From: DATFVA01 sp963743325
GTDB taxonomy: Bacteria > Bacteroidota > Ignavibacteria > Ignavibacteriales > Ignavibacteriaceae
Length of the DNA stretch: 64,000 nucleotides
Direction of reading: 5' to 3'
Assembly (NCBI GenBank): GCA_963743325.1
Contig: CAVUOZ010000010.1
Coordinates: forward strand, 558,001-622,000
This document shows positions 45,031 to 54,280 of the stretch, piece by piece. The translations under genes were made by a program, and so were the position numbers. Below the pieces are notes generated by a model that was not told the origin of the DNA, made no database searches, and saw only the letters and a list, made by a program, of their open reading frames with translations. How positions within the stretch are numbered: the first letter of the stretch is position 1; the number at the start of each line of letters is the position of its first letter.

Positions 45031-45716
45031 TGCTGAAAATACTTTTAAATCCCGGACAGATAGTCACAGTTGACACAGGTGGAAAGAATTATAAGAGGGG
45101 ATCCGATCTGAATGAAATAAATTTAGTTACCGGTCATTCTATTGTCATTGAAAACGACACAATAAAAGATTTAGTACCTAATTCTTCTCTTAAAAAGCAC
45201 AGCAGCGCCCGGATAATTGATCTGAAGGATAAAACCATTTTACCGGGACTCGTTGAATGTCATACTCATACCGCCTTTGCCGGCTCGCGTGCAGATGAAT
45301 TCCGGATGAAACTTGCCGGTGTACATTACGAAGAGATCGCCGCGAAAGGCGGTGGGATTCTTTCAACTGTTAAGGCAGTCAGAGAATTAACTTTAGAAGA
45401 ATTGGTGAAGGTTGTTTCACCGAGGATTCAGTATTTTATTTCCCAGGGAATTACTACACTTGAAATTAAAAGCGGGTATGGACTGGATTTCGATAGTGAA
45501 ATTAAACTGCTTCATCTTATAAACTATATTAATGAGATTTATCCAATAGATATTATTCCGACTTTTCTGGGAGCGCACACTTATCCGGCAGAATATAAAG
45601 AGGACCATAAAGCTTATATTGATTTAATAATTGATAAAATGCTTCCCCATATCGTTAAAAATAAACTTGCAGTTTTTTGTGATGTCTTCTGTGAGAAGAC
45701 AGCTTTAATTCTTTAG
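45030..45716 (+). CDS. hutI: Imidazolonepropionase, N-terminal part (fragment 1 of 3)
   Basis: HutI hydrolyses imidazolone propionate to formiminoglutamate in histidine degradation. This part has the metal motif ECHTHTAFAGSRADEF, AAKGGGILSTVKAVRE, TLEIKSGYGLD and PTFLGAHTYPAEYK. The frame hits TAG at 45714-45716 just after VFCDVFCEKTA. The family sequence continues in another frame (SLEVDAIFNKAVEL), which needs one added base within about 45703-45713, most easily in the TTT run. Confidence 0.9.
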   Translation: MLKILLNPGQIVTVDTGGKNYKRGSDLNEINLVTGHSIVIENDTIKDLVPNSSLKKHSSARIIDLKDKTILPGLVECHTHTAFAGSRADEFRMKLAGVHYEEIAAKGGGILSTVKAVRELTLEELVKVVSPRIQYFISQGITTLEIKSGYGLDFDSEIKLLHLINYINEIYPIDIIPTFLGAHTYPAEYKEDHKAYIDLIIDKMLPHIVKNKLAVFCDVFCEKTALIL

Positions 45717-45927
45717 AGGTTGATGCAATATTCAATAAAGCCGTTGAATTGGGCTTGGGTTTGAAACTGCATACTGAACAGTTTAATAACGTGGGCGGAA
45801 TTAATATTGCACTTCAGAAAAATGCAGTTAGCGTTGACCATCTGGAGATGCTATCTGATGCAGATATCTATAAACTGGCAGGATCGAACACTGTTGCAAC
45901 ACTTCTTCCAGGAGTTTCATATTTTCT
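45706..45927 (+). CDS. hutI: Imidazolonepropionase, middle part (fragment 2 of 3)
   Basis: Reads SLEVDAIFNKAVELGLGLKLHTEQFNNVGGINIALQKNAVSVDHLEML, including the HTEQF metal-binding region and the VDHLE motif, and continues to LLPGVSYF. After that the frame leaves the family and ends at 45994. A +1 shift near 45925 restores the sequence. Confidence 0.88.
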
Positions 45928-46286
45928 TAGATTACGGATATGCCCCGGCCAGAAAACTGATTGCGGCGGGAGCAATTGTGGCACTTGCAACTGATTATAA
46001 TCCGGGCTCTTCTCATATTGCTAACCTGAATTTCATTATGAGTCTCGCCTGCCTGAAAATGAAGATGACAATAGAAGAAAGTATTTCAGCAGTTACAATA
46101 AATTCTGCTAAAGCATTAAACAGAAACCTGGAAGTGGGAAGTATAGAGATTGGGAAGAAAGCCGATTTTGCGGTTTTTGATACAAAAGAATATGCTGATA
46201 TTATTTACCAGGTTGGAAAAAATATCAATACTATGACAATTAAAAACGGAACAATAATATTTGATGCAAACGGAGGATTAAATTGA
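45926..46286 (+). CDS. hutI: Imidazolonepropionase, C-terminal part (fragment 3 of 3)
   Basis: Begins LDYGYAPARKLIAAGAIVALATDYNPGSSH, with the conserved Asp of the metal site in ATDYNPGS, and ends with the amidohydrolase segment VGSIEIGKKADFAVFDTKEY. The three parts together give about 415 residues, the normal HutI length. The stop overlaps the ftcD start. Confidence 0.88.
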
Positions 46287-47305
46287 AAATAATTGAGTGT
46301 GTGCCAAATTTCAGTGAAGGAAAAAATCAGGACACTTTTAATGCAATTTCTGAGGCAATAAAATCAACATCCGGCGCAAAGCTTTTAAATTTAGAACCTG
46401 ATGCTGATTATAACCGGGTTGTTGTAACGATGGCCGGTAACGAAAATGGAATAATTGATGCCGCGGTAAAAGTATGTAAAGCGGCTGCACAGCGTATTGA
46501 TATGAGATACCACAAAGGTGAACATCCAAGACTTGGAGCAATCGATGTTGTTCCTTTCGTGCCGGTAAAGAATGCAACTATGGAAGACTGCATAAAAATA
46601 TCGGAAGCTTTCGGTGAAAGAATTTCTAAAGAATTAGATCTGCCTGTCTATCTTTATGAGAATGCGGCGAGAAAACCCGAGCGGGGTAATCTTTCTAATA
46701 TCCGAAAAGGTGAATACGAAGGACTCGAAGAGAAACTTAAGGATCCTGAATGGAAACCGGATTTTGGCAAAGCTGAATTTAACCCTAAACTTGGAGCTCT
46801 TGTTACCGGTGCAAGATTTTTCCTCATTGCCTATAATGTAAATATTAAATCAACAGATGTGAATTATTCTAAAGAGATTGCTGAAATACTGCGTGAATCC
46901 GGCAGACCAAAAAGAGATGACCGGGGAAATATTGTTAAGGAAAACGGAAAGGCGATCCGTATACCCGGCAGATTAAAAGATTTTAAAGGGATGGGTGTGT
47001 CCCTTGAAAAATATAATATTACACAGGTTTCAATTAACCTGACTAATTATGAAGTCACTCCTTTACACATTGCTTTCGAAGAAGTAAAGAAAGAAGCTAA
47101 ACGCCTGGGAGTTGAAGTTGGTGGGAGTGAAATTGTCGGCCTGGTTCCTCTTGAGGCTTTGCTTCAGGCAGGAAGATTTTATACAAAAGACAAAAAACTG
47201 ACTGAAGATGAATTAGTTAATCTGGCGATTGAAAAACTTGGACTTAGCACATTAAATGCATTTGAAAAAAATCAAAAAATAATCGATTACATGATTGGAA
47301 ATTAA
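46283..47305 (+). CDS. ftcD: Glutamate formimidoyltransferase
   Basis: Moves the formimino group of formiminoglutamate to tetrahydrofolate. The 340 residues match the transferase domain alone: IIECVPNFSEGKNQDTFNAI at the start, RMDYHKGEHPRLGAIDVVPFVP-type motif with the catalytic His, and LITGARFFLIAYNVN-type segment. The TTG at 46283 has GGAGGA seven bases upstream and overlaps the hutI stop (TTGA). The cyclodeaminase is the next gene, so the two activities that are fused in mammals are separate here. Confidence 0.93.
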   Translation: MKIIECVPNFSEGKNQDTFNAISEAIKSTSGAKLLNLEPDADYNRVVVTMAGNENGIIDAAVKVCKAAAQRIDMRYHKGEHPRLGAIDVVPFVPVKNATMEDCIKISEAFGERISKELDLPVYLYENAARKPERGNLSNIRKGEYEGLEEKLKDPEWKPDFGKAEFNPKLGALVTGARFFLIAYNVNIKSTDVNYSKEIAEILRESGRPKRDDRGNIVKENGKAIRIPGRLKDFKGMGVSLEKYNITQVSINLTNYEVTPLHIAFEEVKKEAKRLGVEVGGSEIVGLVPLEALLQAGRFYTKDKKLTEDELVNLAIEKLGLSTLNAFEKNQKIIDYMIGN

Positions 47306-47318
47306 AGAATAATCGAAT

Positions 47319-47346
47319 TTAGCGAATTCTCGAATTAATTCGCCAA
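47319..47346. repeat. Imperfect hairpin of GCGAATT repeats
   Basis: TTAGCGAATT and AATTCGCCAA pair with one mismatch, within a 75-base run of variants of CGAATT/AAATTCG between ftcD and fchA. No T tract follows, so it is probably an intergenic repeat or mRNA-processing structure. Confidence 0.4.
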
Positions 47347-47393
47347 ATCCGTAAATTCGTCAAACCCGCAAATTTATTAACACGAGGAGAAAA

Positions 47394-48023
47394 ATGAACA
47401 TTGACGATTCAATTCGTAATTATTTAGATGAGATTTCCTCCAGTTCTCCAACACCCGGTGGAGGAAATGTTTCTGCTTTCAGCGGTGCAGTTGCATGCAG
47501 CCTTGGAATTATGGTCTGCAATCTTACAATCGGAAAGAAAAAGTATGCAGAAGCTGAAGAGGAAATGAAGGATATAAAGTTCGAATTATCAGTGGCAAAA
47601 GAAGAGTTTCTGAATCTCGCTGAAAAGGATAACCAGGCTTTCGATAAAGTAATGCATTCATTCAAGCTTCCTAAAGAGACAGACGAACAGCAGAAAATAA
47701 GAAATGAGAGCATCGAAGCTGCCACCCTCGAAGCGGCAGAAGCTCCTGCAGAAGTATTGCAATACTGCGGTAAAATTCTACCGTTGTTCCAGACACTCGC
47801 TGCAAAAGGTAATCAGAATTCAATCTCGGATGCCGGAGTTGCTTCCGCATTGATTTCTACTGCTGCAGAAGGTGCGTTTTTGAATGTACTTATAAATTGT
47901 TCTTCACTGTCTAATCAAACTGTTGCCCGTGAGATTCTAAAGAAGAATGAAATAATTCTTAGTGATGTGAAAGGGCTTAGTGGTAAAATTAACTCGGAGA
48001 TAAGAAAAAAACTGGATAAATAA
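47394..48023 (+). CDS. fchA: Formiminotetrahydrofolate cyclodeaminase
   Basis: Releases ammonia from 5-formimino-THF to give methenyl-THF. The 209-residue helical protein has the family start SSSPTPGGGNVSAFSGAVACSLG and the DNQAFDKVM segment. It completes the hutI-ftcD-fchA series; hutH and hutU are not in the window. CGAGGAG precedes the ATG. It converges with the lipoprotein gene at 48156. Confidence 0.92.
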   Translation: MNIDDSIRNYLDEISSSSPTPGGGNVSAFSGAVACSLGIMVCNLTIGKKKYAEAEEEMKDIKFELSVAKEEFLNLAEKDNQAFDKVMHSFKLPKETDEQQKIRNESIEAATLEAAEAPAEVLQYCGKILPLFQTLAAKGNQNSISDAGVASALISTAAEGAFLNVLINCSSLSNQTVAREILKKNEIILSDVKGLSGKINSEIRKKLDK

Positions 48024-48155
48024 AAACCTCTATCATATAGATTATTTCTCCAGAAAAAGCTAACCCGATCTATCATAAAGTATTTTGGCTTCATCTCAGT
48101 GGGTCCACGGAGCATTTGTTTATAATGTCAGGTTTACTGCTTCATCACGGTTTAA

Positions 48156-49844
48156 CTATTTGAAATTAAACTTAATATCCATTTGACCCCACCTTGGTCT
48201 CAGGTTGAGTGTGTCCGGATAAAAGGAAAAATCTTCTGAAGGAATGAATGGATAAGAATTGCCTCTGGTGTATGTCCGGCTGCTGTCCCTGTCAAGAAAA
48301 CACCACAACATATACTTACCCGGAAATACCCTGTTAAATTCGAATTTGCTTCCCCTCTGCAAATACTGCGAGTAAACTTTCCCGCCGCTTTTTTCTGTAC
48401 TCTGCAGAACCACAAACGGATTATCAGTTAACTGTACGTTCATTATTGTTCCGGTCGCACCGGTAAAATCAATTTCGTTTATTGTGCCGAATCGGTAGGT
48501 ATAAATTGTGTCGCTTCTGTTGCCTGCCTCATCCCTGAATTTTGATAAATCAAATTTTAGCAGATACTGCTCTGAGCTTTTTAGTGCTGCAGAAGGTTTT
48601 ATGATAAGTGATGCATCGTCTATAAAAGTTATTGAATAACCGATTTTCCTTTTCAATGTATCTGAAAATGCCACCCCGCTTTTTGCAAGTGTTGTGTCAA
48701 ATGCATCATCAAAATAAAAAGCGATTGAGGGGTTAATAAAATCAACTTTACCTCCGTCCTGGGGCATTGATTTTATTATGCCGGGACGACTTGTATCCGG
48801 TTTATCACTCACTGTTATCTGGGAAATATCCCCCGTATAAATGTTACCTTTTTTATCTTTCAGCAGATTGGCTTGTAAATAATAATCATTTGCGTTTTTC
48901 AGGTCAGTACCTATAACAAGCACAATTTGTTTGAGGTCTGAAATTTTATCAAACGCATAAACCGGTTTAAACAATAAATGCTCGGTAGAGTCTATAACGG
49001 CGAAGTTATTTACTGCTATTAATGTTGAATCGATTTTTTCACTCAATTCCACAAGTATATGATAATGATCCGTCATCGTCGCTTTGATCATTCGCGGAGA
49101 TGTAGTATCGTCCTGTGTAAGGAAGAAATTCAGTCCGTTGAATAAACTATCATCAGGCGCAAGTTTTATATCTTTAAAAGGCACACCTATTTTATCCTGC
49201 TCTACCTGGTAAAATAGATCCCTGAATTGATCAGCAACCGCAAAAACTCTGTAAGTACCGGCAGCAAGTCCTGCCAACTTATAAAATCCTTTATCTCCTG
49301 CCTGTGAAATATAATCCGGTTTTGTAGTGGAAGGAAGGACTGTATCTGCGACAAGTCTATATGCGAATATCATCGTGCCGCCCGGCTTTTCGTCAAATAT
49401 TCGCCCGGAAATGACTCTCCTGTCAATCTCAGTTCCCGTGGAAAAAGTTAATGTAAATGATCCCGCCATCCTGTTCTTATTATTATAATCGACAACATCC
49501 GTTCCAAGTGTTACCACGTATGTTACACTGTCCTTTAAAGGATTGGGGAAATAAACTCTCACAGATTTCCCGCTCCAGTCCAGTTCAATTTCCCCCTCAA
49601 TTGCAGGTGAAATAAAAAGGGCATCTTTCACAGTTCTCTTATCCACATATTCAGAGAATGTAAATTCGATGTAATCTTCATGATAATTTGTTGTTCCCTC
49701 TTCGGGGTAAGTTTCAACCACTTTGGGAGAGATCTTATCAATCTCTCCTCCGCCGGGCGGGAGCTGATTTGCACAATCTGAGAGTATCAATCCTGCAAAA
49801 AGAATCAAAAAGTATTTTATTTTTTCTGCTGTTGTTTTAACCAT
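48156..49844 (-). CDS. Ig-like (Big_5/SbsA) domain lipoprotein
   Basis: A 562-residue exported protein with lipobox LILSDCAN and the GGGEIDKISPKVVETYPEEGTTNYHEDYIEFTFSEYVD segment typical of Bacteroidota Ig-like surface lipoproteins. Several beta-sandwich repeats follow (a second Big_5-like unit starts near residue 335, TSRPGIIKSMPQDGGKVDF). Function is unknown, probably cell-surface or envelope assembly. It overlaps mltG by 28 bases and is the last gene of the unit starting at proline dehydrogenase. Confidence 0.82.
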   Translation of the reverse strand: MVKTTAEKIKYFLILFAGLILSDCANQLPPGGGEIDKISPKVVETYPEEGTTNYHEDYIEFTFSEYVDKRTVKDALFISPAIEGEIELDWSGKSVRVYFPNPLKDSVTYVVTLGTDVVDYNNKNRMAGSFTLTFSTGTEIDRRVISGRIFDEKPGGTMIFAYRLVADTVLPSTTKPDYISQAGDKGFYKLAGLAAGTYRVFAVADQFRDLFYQVEQDKIGVPFKDIKLAPDDSLFNGLNFFLTQDDTTSPRMIKATMTDHYHILVELSEKIDSTLIAVNNFAVIDSTEHLLFKPVYAFDKISDLKQIVLVIGTDLKNANDYYLQANLLKDKKGNIYTGDISQITVSDKPDTSRPGIIKSMPQDGGKVDFINPSIAFYFDDAFDTTLAKSGVAFSDTLKRKIGYSITFIDDASLIIKPSAALKSSEQYLLKFDLSKFRDEAGNRSDTIYTYRFGTINEIDFTGATGTIMNVQLTDNPFVVLQSTEKSGGKVYSQYLQRGSKFEFNRVFPGKYMLWCFLDRDSSRTYTRGNSYPFIPSEDFSFYPDTLNLRPRWGQMDIKFNFK

Positions 49845-50881
49845 CTTCTAAAGTTATTTACATTTTTTTGATGCTGTGAATAAGTTTTTGAGAAATTATG
49901 TCTGCCCTGGCCATTTGCAACAAAAAACAGGTAATCTGTATCTGCAGGATAAAGAGCTGCAAGTATTGCATTCCTACCCGGATTATTTATTGGTCCCGGC
50001 GGCAGACCTTTATAAAGATAAGTATTATATGATGACTTAACTTTCAAATCTTTATATAATAATCTCTTCCAGCCGTTCGGCTGAAGATACTGAACTGTGG
50101 GATCTGCTTCCAGTTTCATTCCTCGCTTCAGCCTGTTAAAATATACCGATGCAATTAACGGCATTTCCTCAACTTTATTTGTCTCTCCTTCAACAATGGA
50201 AGCTAAAGTTAGTATTTCATGTTCGGTATATCCTATAGAATCAGCCCTTTTCCTCAGAGAATCTGTCATAAAATTCTTAAATCTGTTGTAAAATATACCA
50301 ATAATTTCTGAGGGAGAACTTCTTTCATAGACATAATACGAATCCGGGAGAAGATACCCTTCCATACCAGATACATTCAGCCCGAGAGAATCAATAAAAG
50401 AATGATCATGAGTTTTCTGTACAAAAAGGGCGGAATCGACAAATAGTTCATATTTAACTTTTGCCCCGATATACCTGATAGTTGAACCACCCTGGATTTT
50501 TATGGTCCGCAGATAATCGGCTTTGCCATGAAGGAATAGTTCAATTAGATCAAGATAGTTCAGCCCGTTAGGCAGATAGTATCTTCCTGCTCTAATATTT
50601 CTTTCAGCACCATAAAGAAAAGCCGCTATGCTGAAATTTGTTGAACTTGGAATTATTCCTTTAACTTCCAGACTGTCTGCTATAGAACTGAGGGTTTCAC
50701 CGTGCTTTATTTCAAATCTCACCGGGGATTTACCTTCGAAGTAGTTCGGAGTAAAAAATGTATAGTAGAGAATAGCCAGTATAGCAGTGAAAAAAAAGAA
50801 TATCAGCAGGAATTCTTTTTTTGATAAAAGGTTTTTATAGGAAACCCTGAACTTTTTTTCCGCTGATTTATCTCCGTTTAT
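49817..50881 (-). CDS. mltG: Endolytic murein transglycosylase MltG
   Basis: Cleaves nascent peptidoglycan glycan strands at the membrane. The catalytic YceG/MltG domain is clear: GMEGYLLPDSYYV, LASIVEGETNKVEEMPLIASVYFNRLKRGMKLEADPTVQY (catalytic Glu in IVEGET), and GLPPGPINNPGRNAILAA. An ATG/GTG-type start exists only at 50722 (GTG), which would lack the membrane anchor. The frame stays open upstream and encodes a Lys-rich cytoplasmic tail plus a hydrophobic helix (KEFLLIFFFFTAILAILYY). The likely start is ATA at 50879-50881, overlapping the aroQ stop as ATAA, with GAGAGGGA upstream. Confidence 0.88.
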   Translation of the reverse strand: MNGDKSAEKKFRVSYKNLLSKKEFLLIFFFFTAILAILYYTFFTPNYFEGKSPVRFEIKHGETLSSIADSLEVKGIIPSSTNFSIAAFLYGAERNIRAGRYYLPNGLNYLDLIELFLHGKADYLRTIKIQGGSTIRYIGAKVKYELFVDSALFVQKTHDHSFIDSLGLNVSGMEGYLLPDSYYVYERSSPSEIIGIFYNRFKNFMTDSLRKRADSIGYTEHEILTLASIVEGETNKVEEMPLIASVYFNRLKRGMKLEADPTVQYLQPNGWKRLLYKDLKVKSSYNTYLYKGLPPGPINNPGRNAILAALYPADTDYLFFVANGQGRHNFSKTYSQHQKNVNNFRRWLKQQQKK

Positions 50882-51210
50882 TTTTCCCTCTCTCTCTGTA
50901 TCGCACGGGATTCATCAATAATTCTTTCATAGATTCTTTTTAACGATTTTTTAACTTCAGGATTTTCAGAAAGTTTGTCAATATTATTATCAATTTCTTT
51001 CTCCCTCGGGAAGTCATAAGTTTTAAGACCCATGGATCTTTTTATCCGGCCAATTTCAATTGACAGATTAATTCTTCTGATAAGAATTTCAATTAGTTCA
51101 GCATCAATTTTATCGACTTCATTTCTTAATTTTGACAGTAATTTATCTTTTTCTTTTGGAGTCAGATTTTCTACCGCTTCACTTAAAATATGTAAATAAT
51201 TTTCTGCCAA
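50878..51210 (-). CDS. Chorismate mutase, AroQ type
   Basis: The 110-residue helical protein shows the AroQ pattern LRNEVDKIDAELIEILIRRINLSIEIGRIKRSMGL...YDFPREKEI, with the active-site Arg, Lys and Glu residues. It converts chorismate to prephenate for Phe and Tyr synthesis. It stands without other aro genes, between tsaD and mltG. It ends REREK and stops at TAA (50878-50880). Confidence 0.85.
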   Translation of the reverse strand: MAENYLHILSEAVENLTPKEKDKLLSKLRNEVDKIDAELIEILIRRINLSIEIGRIKRSMGLKTYDFPREKEIDNNIDKLSENPEVKKSLKRIYERIIDESRAIQREREK

Positions 51211-51222
51211 ATATCTTTATCA

Positions 51223-52248
51223 TTAGGAATTGATATGAGTGAAATGTTCTTCGTGTAACCCGGGAAATGGACTGTAACTTAAATTGAATTCTTCCCCTGA
51301 CTCATAAACTTTCAATCCTCTGTATGCAATCATTGCAGCATTGTCGCCGCAGAATTCCAAATCAGGAATAATTATTTTCTTTTGAAATTTATAAGCCAGT
51401 TCAGATATGCTCTTTCTTAATTCATTGTTTGCAGCCACTCCTCCGACGAGTGATATGGATTTGACTTCAAATTCATTTAATGCCCTCTCTGTGCTTCTGA
51501 TCAAAGCCTTGATGACAGCATTCTGGAAAGATGCTGCAATATCGGGCAAATCTTTCACAGGAACTCCTTCATTTTCGCCATAATTTTTCTGAATATACCT
51601 CAGTACAGCTGTTTTTAAACCGCTAAAAGAAAAATTATATCTGTCAGATAAGTCGGCAACAGGGAAACTAATCTTCTCTTTGTTTCCGTGTAAAGCAGTC
51701 ATTTGAATTTTTGGTCCTCCGGGGTATCCCATCCCAAGCATCTTTGCAACTTTGTCAAAAGCTTCGCCGGCTGCATCATCCATTGTGGTTCCCAGTTTCT
51801 TAATCCCGGTATCGCTCTCTACGAGAAGGAGCAGAGTGTGTCCGCCGGATACAACCAGGGCAAGATAGGGAAATTCAGGTTTATTCTTCATTAAATAACC
51901 CGAAAAAATATGTCCTTCTATATGGTTGACAGGAATGAATGTTTTATTAGCGGAGTAAGCAAGTCCTTTTGCAAAAGTTAATCCTACCAACAATGCGCCA
52001 ATTAATCCCGGACCTGCCGTAGCACAAATTAAATCAATATCTTTTAATTGAAGATCAGCTTTCTTTAAAGCGTCTCTCAGGAGCGGGATAATAATCTGAA
52101 GATGGGCACGGCTGGAAAGTTCAGGAACCACACCACCGTATTCTGAATGAAAATCCTGTGATGAAATTAAATTTGCTTTCAGTTCGCCATCGGAAATAAC
52201 AGCGACCGAAGTTTCATCACAGGATGTTTCAATTCCTAATACATTCAT
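51223..52248 (-). CDS. tsaD: tRNA N6-adenosine threonylcarbamoyltransferase
   Basis: Makes t6A37 in tRNAs that read ANN codons. The 341 residues begin LGIETSCDETSVAVI and contain the metal-binding VNHIEGHIFS, the nucleotide site LVVSGGHTLLLL, and GGVAANNELR and FCGDNAAMIAYRG. The start overlaps the proline dehydrogenase stop by four bases. Confidence 0.96.
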   Translation of the reverse strand: MNVLGIETSCDETSVAVISDGELKANLISSQDFHSEYGGVVPELSSRAHLQIIIPLLRDALKKADLQLKDIDLICATAGPGLIGALLVGLTFAKGLAYSANKTFIPVNHIEGHIFSGYLMKNKPEFPYLALVVSGGHTLLLLVESDTGIKKLGTTMDDAAGEAFDKVAKMLGMGYPGGPKIQMTALHGNKEKISFPVADLSDRYNFSFSGLKTAVLRYIQKNYGENEGVPVKDLPDIAASFQNAVIKALIRSTERALNEFEVKSISLVGGVAANNELRKSISELAYKFQKKIIIPDLEFCGDNAAMIAYRGLKVYESGEEFNLSYSPFPGLHEEHFTHINS

Positions 52249-53147
52249 CTCTCAAACGAAAAAATATTTTTGAATATGTGTCCGGCTACCTGAGGATTTT
52301 CCTTTAACCTTCTGATAGAATAAGGATACCAGTCCTTTCCGAACGGGACGTATATCCTGATTTTATAACCGTCTTTGTTTATTCTATCTCTCAAATCCTC
52401 TCTTACTCCAAGCAGCATCTGGAACTCAAATTTATCCTTCGGAATATTCATCCTTTTAATCAATTTGTATGCTTCAATAATAAGGTATTCATCGTGTGTC
52501 GCAATGCCCACATAATTACCATTTTTCAGCATAAGTTCGAGTGATTTAAGATAATTATTGCGGATTTCCTGGCGGTCTTTGTAAGCGATCGTGGCTGGTT
52601 CAATATAAATTCCTTTACAGAGCCGGTAGTTAGTACTCAATTTATTTAATGTTATCACATCACTCGTTGTCCTTTTCAGATATGCCTGCAGAACAATTCC
52701 GATATTACTATAATCATTCCTTAACTTTTTAAACAGATTGATAGTTTTATCGGTATAGGGGGAATCTTCCATATCAATACGGACAAAATTATCTTTCGCC
52801 TTTGCATTTTCAACAAGTTCTTTAATCTGTTTATATGCAAATTCTTCATCAATGCTTAGCCCCATTTGTGTAGGTTTCACTGAAAGATTTGCCATGAGTT
52901 TATTTTCAACAATAGTATCGAGAACTTCAAGACAATTATTCTTTGCTTCGACTGCCTCCTCTTTGTGAGTAATTGATTCACCTAAAACATCCATAGTTGC
53001 ATAAATACCCTTTAAATTCAAATTCTTAACACACTGAACCGCCTTTTCTATTGTGTCCCCTGCGATATATTTTTTTGAAAAAAAACCAACAACTGATTTG
53101 GGCATCAATTGTACTGCAGAAACAATAAGATTATTCATGAACGACAA
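52245..53147 (-). CDS. Proline dehydrogenase
   Basis: FAD enzyme that oxidises proline to pyrroline-5-carboxylate and reduces quinone. The 300-residue single-domain form has RIDMEDSPYTDKT, LCKGIYIEPATIAY, IATHDEYLI, and the C-terminal substrate motif YVPFGKDWYPYSIRRLKENP. No P5C dehydrogenase is adjacent. The TTG at 53145-53147 has GGGAG nine bases upstream; the ATG three codons later is an alternative. It leads the unit prodh-tsaD-aroQ-mltG-lipoprotein. Confidence 0.92.
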   Translation of the reverse strand: MSFMNNLIVSAVQLMPKSVVGFFSKKYIAGDTIEKAVQCVKNLNLKGIYATMDVLGESITHKEEAVEAKNNCLEVLDTIVENKLMANLSVKPTQMGLSIDEEFAYKQIKELVENAKAKDNFVRIDMEDSPYTDKTINLFKKLRNDYSNIGIVLQAYLKRTTSDVITLNKLSTNYRLCKGIYIEPATIAYKDRQEIRNNYLKSLELMLKNGNYVGIATHDEYLIIEAYKLIKRMNIPKDKFEFQMLLGVREDLRDRINKDGYKIRIYVPFGKDWYPYSIRRLKENPQVAGHIFKNIFSFER

Positions 53148-53612
53148 TTTTACATTCTCCCTGGTTGATGACCATGATAATTTTAGATAATGCGGTATGA
53201 AACTTAATCAACTTTTAAATGTTTTACTACATATTAAAGTCAATATATCCGGTTAATGTTCAATATTAAGTCAGGATAAACCAAAAGTTTAACTAGAAGG
53301 ACCCCACAACATCAATAGGCATATTAAATACGGTATTAAATCTTTTTCTCTACTGTTTGAGTGTACCATTTTGGCAAAATTAAACCAAATTCCGAGGCTA
53401 AAAATCAGTATTTCAGGTCATCCTCAGGGCTCAAAATCTGGCATATCTCTCTCGTTTATCTCTCGTCTCTCTTGGGTATCTGATAACTCAGCATCAGGTC
53501 TTGAAATACACACTATTTTCGTATCTGCCATTTTGTCATATCGGGGAATAAACCATATAGGATAAATCGACTATCAATCACTCAAATCGTCAATATTTCA
53601 ATATTGTATTAG
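53148..53612. other. Intergenic region without a supported gene
   Basis: This is the longest gap in the window (465 bases). It holds a CT-rich tract (about 53445-53475) and several short frames without ribosome binding sites. A short inverted repeat CAATATT/AATATTG lies near 53591-53606 after coaE. I see no RNA gene, repeat family or gene remnant. Confidence 0.4.
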
Positions 53613-54200
53613 TTAAATAAGTGCTAATAAAAGATGTGCTTTGCTTTTAAGTTCCTCAACACCTCCATTGTTTTCAAAAATAAAATCGGCTCGTTTTTTC
53701 TTCTCTTCGTCGGGTATCTGGTTAGCGTCTCTTTTTTCAAAATTACTACGGTTCATTTCAACGGATTTTCGTTGAAATCTTATTTCCTTATCTGCTGTGA
53801 CCAAAACTATGTAATCGAATATATCTTCCATTTCCGCTTCATAGATTAGTGCAGCTTCGACAAATACTTTATCCCTGGTTTTTAATTCTTCTCTCATTAA
53901 TTCATTAATTTTTTTTATGACCAAAGGATGCAAAATTGAATCGATAATCATAACATTTTCGGTATTAGAGAATACTTTTTCTGAAAGGTATTTTCTGTTT
54001 ATTTCATTTCCGATGAAGGATTCTATACCAAAGATCTTAACCACTTCTTTTTTTACTTCACTATCAGTTGCAAGGATTTCTTTTGAAATGTCATCCGCTT
54101 TGATAACCGTATATCCTCTTTCAATGATAAAATCTGTTAATGTTGATTTACCCGAACCTATGCTGCCCGTAATTGCGATTTTTATTTTTTTATCAGCCAT
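53613..54200 (-). CDS. coaE: Dephospho-CoA kinase
   Basis: Last step of CoA synthesis. The 195-residue P-loop kinase has ITGSIGSGKSTLTDFI, VIKADDISKEIL and VFVEAALIYEAEMEDIFDYIVLV, typical of CoaE. Length is standard. It is read in the same direction as rny, but a terminator at 54317-54342 separates them. Confidence 0.93.
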   Translation of the reverse strand: MADKKIKIAITGSIGSGKSTLTDFIIERGYTVIKADDISKEILATDSEVKKEVVKIFGIESFIGNEINRKYLSEKVFSNTENVMIIDSILHPLVIKKINELMREELKTRDKVFVEAALIYEAEMEDIFDYIVLVTADKEIRFQRKSVEMNRSNFEKRDANQIPDEEKKKRADFIFENNGGVEELKSKAHLLLALI

Positions 54201-54280
54201 ATTTCCAGCGGATACTAATAAATTATTATTAAGCAGTTTAGTTTATCTGTCTGCGAATCCTGCAGACTTCTCTTACTTAT

